Positions 8,696-18,959 are shown, counted from the first letter of the stretch. The stretch: DNA of 64,000 nucleotides from Alloacidobacterium dinghuense (GCF_014274465.1 NZ_CP060394.1:5456001-5520000), one strand, 5' to 3'. Notes: generated from the letters alone by a model not told the origin. Numbers and translations are program-made.

Positions 8696-9244
8696 ATGGC
8701 CCTTGAATTCACTACCTCTTATGTAACTGATTCAGTGGCAATCTTTCGCCAGTTCAAGAAGCTTGCCGAGGCTGCCCTCGCCCAGGTAAGTGACGAGCAA
8801 CTGCAAACGGTCATCGATCCGGAAAGCAATTGCCTCGCCATCATCGTGAAGCACATGGCCGGAAATATGCGCTCGCGCTGGACAGACTTTCTCACCACCG
8901 ACGGAGAGAAGCACGATCGCAATCGTGACAGCGAATTCGAGGAGCCTCCAGCAACGCGCGCCGAGTTGATGCGCATGTGGGAAGAAGGTTGGAGCCGGCT
9001 TTTTACCGCTTTGGAGCCGCTGACGGATGCGGACTTAGGCCGAACCATTACCATTCGCGGCGAAGCGCATTCGGTCATGCAGGCCATCAATCGGCAGGTC
9101 GCCCATTATTCATACCATTGCGGACAGATTGTCTTTCTTGCCAAGCACTTGCAGGCCGGAAATTGGAAATGCCTCAGCGTTCCGAAAAAACAATCCGATG
9201 AGTTCAACCGGCGCGTCAAAGCAGGCGAAGCCAGCCAGCGCTGA
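8696..9244 (+). CDS. DUF1572 / DinB-like four-helix protein
   Basis: A 182-residue cytoplasmic helical-bundle protein of the DinB/YfiT superfamily (DUF1572 type). Conserved metal-ligand histidines sit in IIVKHMAGN (near 52) and VAHYSYHCGQIV (near 140), the arrangement used to bind Ni or Zn in this fold. Members are often thiol- (bacillithiol/mycothiol) S-transferases, but many are uncharacterised. The N-terminus and length agree with the family. It lies 20 bases downstream of the membrane-anchored protein gene. Confidence 0.82.
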   Translation: MALEFTTSYVTDSVAIFRQFKKLAEAALAQVSDEQLQTVIDPESNCLAIIVKHMAGNMRSRWTDFLTTDGEKHDRNRDSEFEEPPATRAELMRMWEEGWSRLFTALEPLTDADLGRTITIRGEAHSVMQAINRQVAHYSYHCGQIVFLAKHLQAGNWKCLSVPKKQSDEFNRRVKAGEASQR

Positions 9245-9266
9245 CGATTCCATCAAGACTGCGTGA

Positions 9267-9929
9267 TCAGACGCGAATGGCGAGCGCTGTCGTCTTCCGG
9301 AAAAATATCCTTCGCACGAAGCGCACCCAGGACGCGAAAGGAAACATCTGCATCGATTGCATTTGTTTCTGCTCGGCAAGCGTTGCCGCTAATTGTGCGC
9401 GCAGACTTTCCACTTCGAAGATGCAATTCCGCAGATAGCAAGAGACGGAAAGGTTCTCGGCTTCCGCGCGCCTTTTTAGCAGCGCATGTTCGACCGTTGA
9501 AACTCGCAAAGAAAGTGCTGTGGTTTTGCGCTCCATTGCCAGTTCCTGCGACGGAGCCGACACCTTGTCGGCTAGAACGTGGCGGAATTCTGGCGGGGCC
9601 GGTACAACAACCGGCTCAGCAACGCGTGACCACTTTGCATCTTTGGATTGTGCGTGTTTCACGTTTCGTCTAGCTGGAATTCTCTTCTTTGGCGCCGCTG
9701 ACTTTCCGGTCGCTCGATGGTTATCGTTTGTGGCCGAAGTTGGCGCAGGCTGCTCAGCTTTTGGCGAGGACGCTTCCGAACTTGCGCGAGGCCGTCTCTG
9801 TCGAATGGCCTCGTCGTACGTAAGCTCTCGCACGCCGTCCTTTGCGCGCGTGGATGCTTGTGTGCCAGCCCACTCCTGGAAACGGCTCACAATGGCGTTG
9901 ATGTCTTCAATCGGTGGTTGCGTACTCAT
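9267..9929 (-). CDS. Conserved protein with a ribbon-helix-helix-like segment
   Basis: A 220-residue protein starting MSTQPPIEDINAIV; the frame stays open upstream to 10013 but that part looks non-coding. An Ala/Pro/Lys-rich low-complexity linker (about 45-120) separates a short N-terminal region from KTTALSLRVSTVEHALLK, then RRAEAENLSVSCYLRN. This second part reads like a ribbon-helix-helix/MobC-type DNA-binding unit (beta strand, then two helices). A C-terminal coil and a hydrophobic tail (FPFASWVRFVRRIFF) follow. DNA binding is an inference; no partner gene is evident. Confidence 0.6.
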   Translation of the reverse strand: MSTQPPIEDINAIVSRFQEWAGTQASTRAKDGVRELTYDEAIRQRRPRASSEASSPKAEQPAPTSATNDNHRATGKSAAPKKRIPARRNVKHAQSKDAKWSRVAEPVVVPAPPEFRHVLADKVSAPSQELAMERKTTALSLRVSTVEHALLKRRAEAENLSVSCYLRNCIFEVESLRAQLAATLAEQKQMQSMQMFPFASWVRFVRRIFFRKTTALAIRV

Positions 9930-10037
9930 GCGCCGAGTGTATTCCGACGAGCGCCTCGCCAACAGCCGCACCGACGGAAATCGAACAGTGAAAACCCAAT
10001 GCGGAACACGCAATGCGCAGAAATGCCGTTTCGGGAA

Positions 10038-12848
10038 TCAGCCCGTATTTCGCAGCCCTGCTGAGATTCCGTTGATCGTCCCCGCAATGGCGCGGTTGAT
10101 CTCGTCAGTGTCCTCACCCGCCCGCTTACGCCGCAGCAAATCAACTTGAATCAGGCTCATGGGGTCAACATATGGATTACGCAGCCGGATCGAATGAGCG
10201 AGCATCCGGTTCGTCTCAAGCAGTTCCTTCTGCCCGGTCACAGCGAGCACTGCAGCAAGCGTGCGATTGAACTCCGCCTCAATCTTCGAGAAAACCCGAG
10301 TACGCATCCCCACATCCGGCACAAGGGAGGCATAGAGTGAAGCAATGCCCAGATCGGCCTTCGCCATGGCCATCTCCACATTGCGAATAACGTCAATGAA
10401 GAGCGGAAACTCAGCCATCATGTCGCGCAGTAATTTCGCTCCGCCCGGCTTTTGCGAATATTGCTCGATGGCATACCCCACGCCAAACCATGCAGGAACA
10501 AGCTGACGGCTTTGGGTCCATCCGAAAACCCAGGGAATCGCACGTAGATCGGCGAAGGCGCGTTTGCCGCTGCGCCGCGCCGGACGCGATCCGATCTTGG
10601 CATGCTCCAGCTCGGCAACCGGAGTGGCCGTCTCAAAATAACTCAGCACCTCCGGGTCATCGATGATCTGCTCTCGATAAAAATGAAACGCTGTGTCCGA
10701 AAGCTCCTCGAGAGCTGCTTCCCACTCCGGTAGCAAAATCCCCGACTGATGCCCATGTGGATCAAGCGTGTTCGGACGCGCCAGAGCATCGAGCGAGGCC
10801 GCGATCATCAGCTCAAGATTGCGTTCCGCAAGAACCACATCGGAATATTTCCAATTCAGAACCTCGCCCTGTTCGGTAATGCGAATCTCACCCTCAAATG
10901 CGCCCACAGGTTGCGCGTAAATCGAGCGATGCGTGGGACCGCCGCCGCGCCCAACCGTACCGCCGCGTCCATGGAAGAGGCGCAGCTTCACGCCGCACTC
11001 GCGAGCCACTTCGTGCAACGCCCGATGTGCGCGGAAGATCTCCCATGTGCTCGTGAGCATCCCCCCGTCTTTATTGGAATCCGAGTAACCCAACATGATC
11101 TCCTGCATGTTGTTCCAGGACGCGAGCAGCGCGCGATACTCCGGCAGATTCCAAAGGCTGCGACAAACCTCGGGAGCATTGCGCAGGTCTTCAATTGATT
11201 CGAATAGCGGGACCGGCATCAGCCCAGGATCATTGCCTTTGGCCGCCGCTTCAACCCCTCCCAACCGCGCGAGCCACAACACACCGAGCACATCTTCCAC
11301 ACTGCTCGCGCCGCTGATTACGTATTGTCGAATCGCCTCCGGGCTGCAGCCTGCTTTCACTTCCGCAATCGTGCGGAAAGTCTCAACCACATCGGCAGCT
11401 TCTTTGCTTAGTCCCTGCGGCACGATCGATGCATTTCCCGCGCACCAGTCCGAGGTCTCCTGCAGCGTCTTCTTGTGGAGCTTTGCGTGTTGTCGAATAT
11501 CCAGGGTGTGCAAATGCAGGCCAAAGGTGCGCACCAACAGTATCAGTGGATCGATGAGCGTCTGCGCAAGCCGCAATCCCTCATTCTCCGCCAGGCTGCG
11601 GCGCAACGCGCTCAAATCATCCAGCAACTCCTGCGCGCTGCCATACGCCGGCAAAGCGCTGAGCGCCGACTCCAGACTGTCAGCATCAGATGCAGCGTCA
11701 CCAGCAGCACGCAGCAGACGCGCATGCACGCAGACCATGAACCGCCGATACAACTCAAATTCAAAGCGCGCGCCGAAGAGCTGCTGCGTACCGGCCCGCA
11801 ATTCTGTGAGATATCCATCCAGCCGCTGCTTCAATTCATTGCTGATCGGCAACTGCTGCGCCGAGGTAGTCAGAAGGTCGATGATCAACTGCACCTGCTG
11901 TTGGTAGTGGGCAAGCAGTCGGGCCCGTGCTGAGCGGATCGCTTCGCGCGTGACATCCGGCGTCACAAATGGATTGCCATCGCGATCGCCTCCAATCCAG
12001 GATCCGAAGCCGAGCAATAGAGGCAGCTCTGAGATGTCAATGTCGAGCCCATATTCGCTTGCGAGCGCTGCAGAAACCTCTTCGTACAGCTTCGGCAGCG
12101 TAGCGAAGATGGAAACATCGTAGTAATCGAGCCCCATCTTAATTTCATCGTTTACAGTAGGGCGACGGCTGCGAACCTCATCGGTTTGCCACAGAGCCGT
12201 GATTTCAGCCATGAGCTGCTCCTGCAGCCGCAAAATCTCTTCATCCGGAACCGGAATGCGATCGAGGTCTTCGAGAAACTCGCCAATGCGCCGCCGCTTG
12301 AACAGAACCGAGCGCCGCGCAATCTCCGTAGGATGCGCCGTAAACACAGGCACGATAAAGACGTGCCTCAGCCAGTCCATCGCCTCTGTTGCCGAGATAC
12401 CAACCCGCTTCATCTCCCGCAGAGTGCCGCGCAATGAACCTCGCTGCCTTGAACTGTCTCCACTGAGTTGTAGCGACAGACGCCGCCGCTTGCGGTGATT
12501 CGTCTCAGCCAGATTGATCAGCTCGAAATAAAACGCAAAGGCCCGGCTCAACTGGTAAGCCTGCTCCACAGGCAACGTGCTGATGCTGAGAACCGTCCGT
12601 TGCAGACGGTCTTCCGCTTCCTTCGACTTGCCCGCTGCCTGCTCTTCGCGGCGACGAATCGCGGACTGCCGCAGCTCCTCGACTTTCTCATACAGAGCAT
12701 CGCCAGCCTGTTCGCGCAGCACATCTCCCAACAGCGTGCCGAGTGAACGAACATCGCGACGCAACGGAGCTTCTTTCAGGTCGCCCGAGCGTGCTTCCAA
12801 CTCAGCCAGGCGTTGTGACCAGCTTTCCGGTTTCCAAAGGAGCGGCAT
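10038..12848 (-). CDS. ppc: Phosphoenolpyruvate carboxylase
   Basis: Carboxylates phosphoenolpyruvate with bicarbonate to oxaloacetate, the anaplerotic feed of the TCA cycle; cytoplasmic homotetramer. The roughly 936-residue product is full length. Visible signatures are VFTAHPTEIARRSV (catalytic histidine), GFGSWIGGDRDGNPFV, FHGRGGTVGRGGGPTH (mobile glycine loop), GYSDSNKDGG and the C-terminal GLRNTG equivalent to the usual QNTG end. ATG at 12848 is preferred; GTG at 12884 is an alternative and neither has a strong ribosome-binding site. It follows the ABC-F gene in the same direction. Confidence 0.97.
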   Translation of the reverse strand: MPLLWKPESWSQRLAELEARSGDLKEAPLRRDVRSLGTLLGDVLREQAGDALYEKVEELRQSAIRRREEQAAGKSKEAEDRLQRTVLSISTLPVEQAYQLSRAFAFYFELINLAETNHRKRRRLSLQLSGDSSRQRGSLRGTLREMKRVGISATEAMDWLRHVFIVPVFTAHPTEIARRSVLFKRRRIGEFLEDLDRIPVPDEEILRLQEQLMAEITALWQTDEVRSRRPTVNDEIKMGLDYYDVSIFATLPKLYEEVSAALASEYGLDIDISELPLLLGFGSWIGGDRDGNPFVTPDVTREAIRSARARLLAHYQQQVQLIIDLLTTSAQQLPISNELKQRLDGYLTELRAGTQQLFGARFEFELYRRFMVCVHARLLRAAGDAASDADSLESALSALPAYGSAQELLDDLSALRRSLAENEGLRLAQTLIDPLILLVRTFGLHLHTLDIRQHAKLHKKTLQETSDWCAGNASIVPQGLSKEAADVVETFRTIAEVKAGCSPEAIRQYVISGASSVEDVLGVLWLARLGGVEAAAKGNDPGLMPVPLFESIEDLRNAPEVCRSLWNLPEYRALLASWNNMQEIMLGYSDSNKDGGMLTSTWEIFRAHRALHEVARECGVKLRLFHGRGGTVGRGGGPTHRSIYAQPVGAFEGEIRITEQGEVLNWKYSDVVLAERNLELMIAASLDALARPNTLDPHGHQSGILLPEWEAALEELSDTAFHFYREQIIDDPEVLSYFETATPVAELEHAKIGSRPARRSGKRAFADLRAIPWVFGWTQSRQLVPAWFGVGYAIEQYSQKPGGAKLLRDMMAEFPLFIDVIRNVEMAMAKADLGIASLYASLVPDVGMRTRVFSKIEAEFNRTLAAVLAVTGQKELLETNRMLAHSIRLRNPYVDPMSLIQVDLLRRKRAGEDTDEINRAIAGTINGISAGLRNTG

Positions 12849-12915
12849 AATTTGATTATGCAGGAGGACCGACGCTTCAGGCACACACGCCGCACGTCGT
12901 GAAACAATAAATGAA

Positions 12916-14853
12916 TTAGCTGCTCACCTGCTGCTCTTCCACCTGAAGCATTAACTCCTCCCAGTCGGTCGTGAGCAAACCATGCTGTTCTCGTAGCGAC
13001 TCGAGCAGGCGGCTAAGCCTTTCCGTCTCTTCCACGCTTACGAAAATGCCGAGCGAATGCTCGGTCTCCACGATGGAAGCTTCCACGCGCGGAATCTCTT
13101 CCTCAACAAAGGCAAGCCGTTCCTGCATCTGCCGCAAGCGAATCGGGTTCACGCGACGGACCTTTTCCTTCTCGGCCGTCTGAATCACTACCGCAGCAGG
13201 AGTCTCCTCCACCACGGCTACAGCGGGCGCAGCCGTCGTCGTTACAGCACCGCCTTCCTTGCGCCACAGATAATCCTCGTAATTTCCCGGAAAAACGTGG
13301 ACGTGACCGCCTTCGACCTCAAAAACGCGCGTCGCCAGCCGATCAATAAAGTAGCGGTCATGTGAGACGAAAATCACCGTGCCGGTAAATTTATTCACCG
13401 CATCCAGCAACACATCTTTGGCGCGCAGATCGAGGTGATTCGTCGGCTCGTCCAGCAGCAGAAAATTCGCAGGGCTGACAAGAATGCGCGCCAGTGCATA
13501 GCGATTGCGTTCGCCGCCTGAAAGAACCCCGAGCGGCTTGAAAACATCGTCGCCTGAGAAGAGAAAGCAGCCAAGGAGACTCCGCAGATCGGTCTCCGGC
13601 ACACGCTGCGCAATGCGGCCGATGTCCTCCAGCATGCGTGCTCCGGGATCGAGCACCTTGTACTGATCCTGCGCAAAATAGTCCGGCAACACATTGTGTC
13701 CCAGTCGAAGCACACCTGACGTCGGCCCCTCCAGCGCGGAGAGCATCCGAATCAGCGTCGACTTGCCTGCGCCGTTCGCGCCGACAAGTGCGATGCGGTC
13801 CCCGCGCTCGATGGTAAAACTCACGTTGCGCAGGACCTGCTTCTCACCGTAGCTCTTGCTCAGGTTTGAAACCTCAACTACCGTGCGTCCTGAAGCCGGA
13901 GGCTGGGGAAAAGTGAAGTGGATCGCCTGTTCTTCCTGTGGAATCTCGATGCGCTCGATCTTTTCGAGTTCCTTGATACGGCTCTGCACCTGTTTCGCCT
14001 TGGTGGCCTGATAGCGGAAGCGGCTGATAAATGCTTCCAGATGCTCAATGTGCTCGCGCTGGTTGCGATACGCGGCCTCAAGCTGCGTGCGTCGCTCTTC
14101 TTTTTGCTGCAGATACTTCTCGTAATTGCCGGAGTAGAAGTGCAGCCCCTTGTTCCAAATCTCCACAATCTTGTTCACCGTCACATCAAGAAAGTAGCGA
14201 TCGTGCGAGATCAGAATGTAGCCGTTCGGATAGCCGCGTAGATATTCTTCGAGCCAGTTGCGTGTTTCGAGATCAAGATGATTCGTTGGCTCATCTAGCA
14301 GAAGCAGATTCGGTTTTTGCAAAAGCAGCTTTGACAGTGCAATGCGCATCTGCCAGCCGCCGGAAAACTCCTCTGTCCGTCGCGCCCAGTCTTCCTTGCT
14401 AAAGCCTAGACCGGCAAGCACGGCGCCTACCTGCGCATCCAGCGCGTAACCATCGTGAGCGTGAAACCTCGCGCTCAGATTCGAATACCGTTCCGCCGCA
14501 GTACCATAGGCGCCGCTGTCTGGATCAAGCTCAGCCAGCGAAGCGGCCAGGGTTTCCAGTTCCTGCTCAATGCTGCGAAGTTCGTCAAAGACGGACAGGC
14601 ACTCATCGAAGACCGTGCGGCCTGAAAGCGATAGACCGTCCTGCGGCAGATAGCCAATGCTCATCCCCCGGGTGCGTTGCAGGTTGCCATAGTCAAGTGA
14701 GTCAAGGGCCGCCAGCGTTTTCAGCAGAGTAGATTTACCCGTGCCGTTCGCACCGACCAGAGCCGTGCGTTCGCCAGCAGTGATGAGCCAGTTGGCGTGT
14801 TCAAAAAGAAGCTTTGGGCCGAATCGTTTGCCGGCGTCGGCAAGTTGCAGCAT
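12916..14853 (-). CDS. ABC-F family ATPase (Uup/YfmR-like)
   Basis: A 645-residue soluble protein with two ABC cassettes in tandem and no membrane domain, the ABC-F layout; these proteins bind the ribosomal E site and relieve stalled or antibiotic-blocked translation. Cassette 1 has Walker A GANGTGKST (34-42) and LLLDEPTNHLD; cassette 2 has GANGAGKST, LSGGERNRYALAR and a second LLLDEPTNHLD. A linker rich in basic residues joins them, and a C-terminal coiled coil (about 560-640, ERLAFVEEEIPRVEASI) resembles Uup/YfmR. It is not obviously an antibiotic-resistance type. Confidence 0.92.
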   Translation of the reverse strand: MLQLADAGKRFGPKLLFEHANWLITAGERTALVGANGTGKSTLLKTLAALDSLDYGNLQRTRGMSIGYLPQDGLSLSGRTVFDECLSVFDELRSIEQELETLAASLAELDPDSGAYGTAAERYSNLSARFHAHDGYALDAQVGAVLAGLGFSKEDWARRTEEFSGGWQMRIALSKLLLQKPNLLLLDEPTNHLDLETRNWLEEYLRGYPNGYILISHDRYFLDVTVNKIVEIWNKGLHFYSGNYEKYLQQKEERRTQLEAAYRNQREHIEHLEAFISRFRYQATKAKQVQSRIKELEKIERIEIPQEEQAIHFTFPQPPASGRTVVEVSNLSKSYGEKQVLRNVSFTIERGDRIALVGANGAGKSTLIRMLSALEGPTSGVLRLGHNVLPDYFAQDQYKVLDPGARMLEDIGRIAQRVPETDLRSLLGCFLFSGDDVFKPLGVLSGGERNRYALARILVSPANFLLLDEPTNHLDLRAKDVLLDAVNKFTGTVIFVSHDRYFIDRLATRVFEVEGGHVHVFPGNYEDYLWRKEGGAVTTTAAPAVAVVEETPAAVVIQTAEKEKVRRVNPIRLRQMQERLAFVEEEIPRVEASIVETEHSLGIFVSVEETERLSRLLESLREQHGLLTTDWEELMLQVEEQQVSS

Positions 14854-14958
14854 GTTTCTATTTTAGCGAGCCAGCAAGTTAGCGTGCCTTTGGCGCAAGC
14901 AAGTTGGCAAAGAACGGGAAACACTCCGCAAGTCCGTAGCTGATTTGCTTGTTTCTTT

Positions 14959-16320
14959 TTAGGCTGACTTGCTGACCTGCTTAACCGGCTGACTCGCTGG
15001 TTTGCTCTTCGGCGCATGGCGCGATTTGAGCAGTGCTTGCCAGTCGCGCTCTGTCTGGTCCGCATAGGCTTCGGCAAATTTCATAATCGCGTCAGCGAAT
15101 CGCCTTCCGCTGCCGATGTAACCGGCCAGCATGCTCGCATCGCCGGACCTCGAATGTCCACGAGCCAGTAATTCGCCGCACATTTCACCGTATTCCAGCA
15201 ATCCAGGGCCCCTAAGATCTTCGAGTTCGATGCTCGCCTTGTGATCATTCAACTGCCGTACCAGATATTGCCGGTGCCCGATCGTCGTCCATCCCAGAAA
15301 AGGATCGGACAGAAACTGCATCGCGCGTTGTCCATTGGCCACACGCTCACCTTGATGGTGAGGGCCGTGGTACTCAAGGTATTTTGCGTAACCTGACTCC
15401 GGTTCTTCCTTGATCTGCAGAAAGAGCGGATCGGCCCTGCCGTTGCCTTCGAAATACACAAGATAATCGCGCAATCCAACCGATCCAGTGCCCACCACCT
15501 TGAAACCCACATCCACCGGGCGATATTGCGCAAAGAAGTGCTGTCGTTCCGGCAAAAGATTCTTCCGGTATTCCTGCAGTGACGCCAGGACCACACGCGC
15601 TTGTGCTGACGAGAGGCGCGTCAGAAGAGGCTTTTCCTCTTTGAAGATTCGCCTTCCTGTCTCTTCGTTTCTGTTCGTCTCCGGAATCGTGAGCTGCTCC
15701 AGCGTATGCATAGGCGTCGAGCGCTCGGCTTTCAGCAAAGCCGTTGACACCGGAGTGATCCGTTGCAGGCGATGTACCTGATAGCGGGCCATATCCAGAA
15801 CCGGCATTTTCGAAAACATCTCTACATATTTCCGATAGCGCGCAACGAGACCATTGACGGCTTCTTCGCACTGTGCGCGCTTGATGCTGAGTTCGCGCCC
15901 GGCAAGCACCAGGCTGGTAGCAAGGCGCTTCAAATCCCACTCAAACGGCCCGCGAATGGTTTCGTCGAAGTCGTTAATGTCGAAAACGAGCCGCCCATCC
16001 GGAGCGGCATACGCGCCCAGGTTGCGCACGTGCGCGTCCCCGCAGATTTGGTTCACTATGCCGGTATGAGGCAGCAGAGAGAGATCGGCAGCCATGATCG
16101 GTACAGCGCCGCGAAAGAAACCGAATGGCGAGGCCGCCATGCGCTCGTATTTCAGGGCAATCAGCGATGGCACCCGCCCACGCATCGACTCTTCGAGCAG
16201 GGCAATGGGATTATGCCGTCGATGCTGCGGTTGCCATTGACTGTGATCCTGCCGGCGTAACTGTTTTCTCCGCGACTGCCCGATGGCGCGTCGCTCCTGG
16301 GAACTGGACAACTCGATCAT
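14959..16320 (-). CDS. DUF2252 family protein
   Basis: A 453-residue cytoplasmic protein matching the DUF2252 family: MAASPFGFFRGA, then QICGDAHVRNLGAYA and DINDFDETIRGPFEWDLKRL, which resemble the catalytic HxDxxxxN and DxD motifs of kinase/aminoglycoside-phosphotransferase-like folds. The C-terminal SRSGDASMLAGYIGSG and DYADQTERD-like stretch is also characteristic. A phosphotransferase function is an inference from fold motifs; no substrate has been established for the family. Length is normal. It sits between ABC-F and PfkB genes in the same orientation. Confidence 0.85.
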   Translation of the reverse strand: MIELSSSQERRAIGQSRRKQLRRQDHSQWQPQHRRHNPIALLEESMRGRVPSLIALKYERMAASPFGFFRGAVPIMAADLSLLPHTGIVNQICGDAHVRNLGAYAAPDGRLVFDINDFDETIRGPFEWDLKRLATSLVLAGRELSIKRAQCEEAVNGLVARYRKYVEMFSKMPVLDMARYQVHRLQRITPVSTALLKAERSTPMHTLEQLTIPETNRNEETGRRIFKEEKPLLTRLSSAQARVVLASLQEYRKNLLPERQHFFAQYRPVDVGFKVVGTGSVGLRDYLVYFEGNGRADPLFLQIKEEPESGYAKYLEYHGPHHQGERVANGQRAMQFLSDPFLGWTTIGHRQYLVRQLNDHKASIELEDLRGPGLLEYGEMCGELLARGHSRSGDASMLAGYIGSGRRFADAIMKFAEAYADQTERDWQALLKSRHAPKSKPASQPVKQVSKSA

Positions 16321-16353
16321 TTCTAACTGCCTCGTTCAATCTCGATTGACGTT

Positions 16354-17292
16354 TTATTGTACGGTCGCTTGCGTGATCTGCGCTTCGATATCTTCACGCA
16401 CATCGGCGGGCAGCGCAGGCATCGCGCCTCTCTGGGAAGCCACCCACGATCCCCATCGGTTCCCGGCCTCATTCAAAACAGGCAGCGCCGCGCCCTGCAG
16501 ATAAGAACGAACCAGGGCCGCCGTAAAAGCGTCTCCAGCGCCCACGGTGTCCGCGACTTTCGTCGCAATTCCGTGATGGCGATGATGCGCCCCATGCGTT
16601 ACCAGCAGGCTGCCCTGAGAGCCCATCGTGACGCACACCAGCTGCAGAGGAAAGCGATCCAGCAGCATGCGAGCGCAGTTGAGAAGTGAAGCCTCGTCTG
16701 ATCCGGAATTTGTCACGAGGCCGAGCAGGGACATCACGTCCGGCATTTCCATTTCATTCAACTTCAGCAGGGTGACACGCGCAAGCGAGTCTGTAAGTAC
16801 CTTCGCGTCATAAAATGGCTTCCGCAAGTTCACATCAAAAACACGCACGCACTTTTCCGTTGTTGCTGCCAGAAATGAGTGGATTGCTTCACACGACACT
16901 TCATGTCTCTGCGCCAGGCTTCCGAAACAGACAGCATCCGCGCGCCGCGCCAACTCCAGCCAGGCCGGCGTGCAGTTGAGAAAGTCCCACGCCACCGGCT
17001 TGTGAATCACATACTCCGGCTGGCCATCCTGCAAGGTTACGGAAACGCTCCCCGTAGGATGATCGTCATCAACTTGCAAATAGTTCAATTCCGCAGGCAG
17101 TGGCTCAAGATAAGCGCGAGCCTCGTCGCCGAGCGCATCGCGTCCAATTCGGCTGGCAATAACTCCATAGTTCCCCAGCCGAGCCGACATCACGGTGAAG
17201 TTTGCCGGAGCGCCGCCAAGTTGTTTGCCGCTCGGCAGTAGGTCCCACAGCAGCTCACCCAAACCCACGATGAGCTTCGGTTCACCGCTCAC
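16354..17292 (-). CDS. PfkB-family sugar kinase, fructokinase-like
   Basis: A 312-residue ribokinase-fold kinase. The N-terminal GELLWDLLPSGKQLGGAPANF is the substrate-lid signature (GGAPANFTV), and DTVGAGDAFTAALV near residue 245 holds the catalytic aspartate and anion hole. It phosphorylates a ketose or related sugar with ATP in the cytoplasm; fructose is the most likely substrate given the LLPSGKQLGGAPAN pattern. Its start overlaps the trehalase stop by four bases (ATGA-type coupling), so the two are probably one transcript: trehalose cleavage outside and sugar phosphorylation inside. Confidence 0.88.
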   Translation of the reverse strand: MSGEPKLIVGLGELLWDLLPSGKQLGGAPANFTVMSARLGNYGVIASRIGRDALGDEARAYLEPLPAELNYLQVDDDHPTGSVSVTLQDGQPEYVIHKPVAWDFLNCTPAWLELARRADAVCFGSLAQRHEVSCEAIHSFLAATTEKCVRVFDVNLRKPFYDAKVLTDSLARVTLLKLNEMEMPDVMSLLGLVTNSGSDEASLLNCARMLLDRFPLQLVCVTMGSQGSLLVTHGAHHRHHGIATKVADTVGAGDAFTAALVRSYLQGAALPVLNEAGNRWGSWVASQRGAMPALPADVREDIEAQITQATVQ

Positions 17293-18959
17293 TGCTTGCC
17301 CCCTGTTTGGGCAAGCAGCAGCTGCATCTTCAAATACGCCGCATTGCTCCAGCCAAAGCCCACCTCATTCGTCTTATATCCCGTAGCGACATCGAGTTGG
17401 GATGAGCCGCTGACAACGTCGTATTTCTCGCGAATCGTGTGATCGTGCTCGAAATTGACCTTGATCGTGTGGCTGAAGCTTTCCGAAAGGCGTCGCGCGT
17501 CCGCGATATCGCCCACCTTCCATAAGCCGGCAATGGCAATCCATGAGGGCGGAGCCCATCCATACGGCAAATCCCACTGTGTTCCGGAGTTAAACGTGCT
17601 CATCGCCAGCCCGCCCGGCTGCTCAAACCAATGCAATGATTTCTCCAGCCCCTTGATCTGCTCCTCATCTGCCAAACCGGCCCACAGGGGAAAGAATGTC
17701 GTCACATACCGATACGTCGATTGCTTGTGCGCCATGTAGTCGTAATCGAAAAACATGCCTTCGCTGGCATTCCACAAATATTTGTTGATCGCCGCCTTGC
17801 GCGCATCGGCCTGTGCATTCCACTGCTTTGCCTCATCGGTCTTGCCCAGCTTTTCAGCCATCCACGCCAGGTCGCGCTCATATTTGTAGAGTAGGCTATT
17901 CAAACAAATCGGCGCATCATGATGCGTCGAGCCGCTGAAGGGCCCAAAGCGAAAACTCGGGTCATATCCCGACTCGCGCATCGCGCGATCTCCGCGATAG
18001 AAGTCCGCCGAGAGCCAGTGCCCATCCACATGCGCGTGTGCGCAGACGTGCGAGACGCTGATATCGCAACTCGTCTTTGCCAGCTCGGCCTGTTGAGCCG
18101 CATTCGGCTGATCAGGACCGTCTACAAGATAATCCGTGTGCACGTCCGGATGTGAAAGCAGCCATCGAATCACATCCGGATAATAAGTACTGTCATCCTC
18201 CTGCTCGGGAACCGGCCCCTCGCCCAGATCGAAATAGCGAGCAAGCCCGGTGTCACCGGCTCGATGAAAATCACTCAGCCAAAGGTTGTGATCTCGCACG
18301 GCATATCCGTAACCACGCGACAGCCATGCCTCGGCCTGTTTCCGATCGCCAGCCTTCGCTGAAAGCCGCGCGTCATACACATCGCGAATCATCGAGGACA
18401 GAAAAGGAGGCTGAGAGCGCGTTAGATAATAGGTGCGATTTGCGTTCAGAATGCTGCCATAGTGTTCAATCTCAAAGAAGAAGTTCTCAACCATGCCCTG
18501 CGCCAGATCCACGCGCCCATCGCGCAGCAGTCCGAGCAGGATGAAGTAGCTATCCCAGCCGTACATCTCATTGAAGCGCCCGCCCGGCACCACGTATTTG
18601 TTGGGAAGATAGAGCAGGCCGGGAACCTTGATCGATCGCGGATCAACTTCTCCAATATGGGTAATGCGATGCGGCAAGCGCTCTACATCGACATTGCACT
18701 TCGAGTGTAGCGCGGCTACTTGTGGCGGCTCATCAATCTCCTGCGGAATATACAGCACTGGAGCGGTCTTCAGCTTGGGATCAATCAGCGAGGTGCAGTC
18801 GGTCATCGATCTTGATAGCGTGTCCCATGCCCGGTGAATGTATTGATCGATCGTGGCCGCCGCCGGTGCCGATGGCGGCTTTGTCGCCGTTGCAACCTGC
18901 GCAAGCACAGCCGCTTGGCAGAGTGCGAGAATGGCCACACTGCGGCGGAGGCTCTTCAT
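17289..18959 (-). CDS. treA: Periplasmic trehalase, GH37
   Basis: Hydrolyses trehalose to two glucose molecules. The 556-residue product has a Sec signal (MKSLRRSVAILALCQAAVLA) and both GH37 signatures: PGGRFNEMYGWDSYF and QWDLPYGWAPPS, with catalytic acid/base candidates between them. ATG at 18959 gives the best signal peptide; an ATG at 19016 is also in frame but adds a non-hydrophobic extension. The gene overlaps the downstream PfkB kinase by four bases and is divergent from the AsmA-like gene, the two starts being about 90 bases apart. Export suggests use of external trehalose rather than stress-pool turnover. Confidence 0.93.
   Translation of the reverse strand: MKSLRRSVAILALCQAAVLAQVATATKPPSAPAAATIDQYIHRAWDTLSRSMTDCTSLIDPKLKTAPVLYIPQEIDEPPQVAALHSKCNVDVERLPHRITHIGEVDPRSIKVPGLLYLPNKYVVPGGRFNEMYGWDSYFILLGLLRDGRVDLAQGMVENFFFEIEHYGSILNANRTYYLTRSQPPFLSSMIRDVYDARLSAKAGDRKQAEAWLSRGYGYAVRDHNLWLSDFHRAGDTGLARYFDLGEGPVPEQEDDSTYYPDVIRWLLSHPDVHTDYLVDGPDQPNAAQQAELAKTSCDISVSHVCAHAHVDGHWLSADFYRGDRAMRESGYDPSFRFGPFSGSTHHDAPICLNSLLYKYERDLAWMAEKLGKTDEAKQWNAQADARKAAINKYLWNASEGMFFDYDYMAHKQSTYRYVTTFFPLWAGLADEEQIKGLEKSLHWFEQPGGLAMSTFNSGTQWDLPYGWAPPSWIAIAGLWKVGDIADARRLSESFSHTIKVNFEHDHTIREKYDVVSGSSQLDVATGYKTNEVGFGWSNAAYLKMQLLLAQTGGKQ

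Noticed and set aside
15374-15940. 188-codon minus frame
   Set aside because: Same-strand shadow of the DUF2252 gene.
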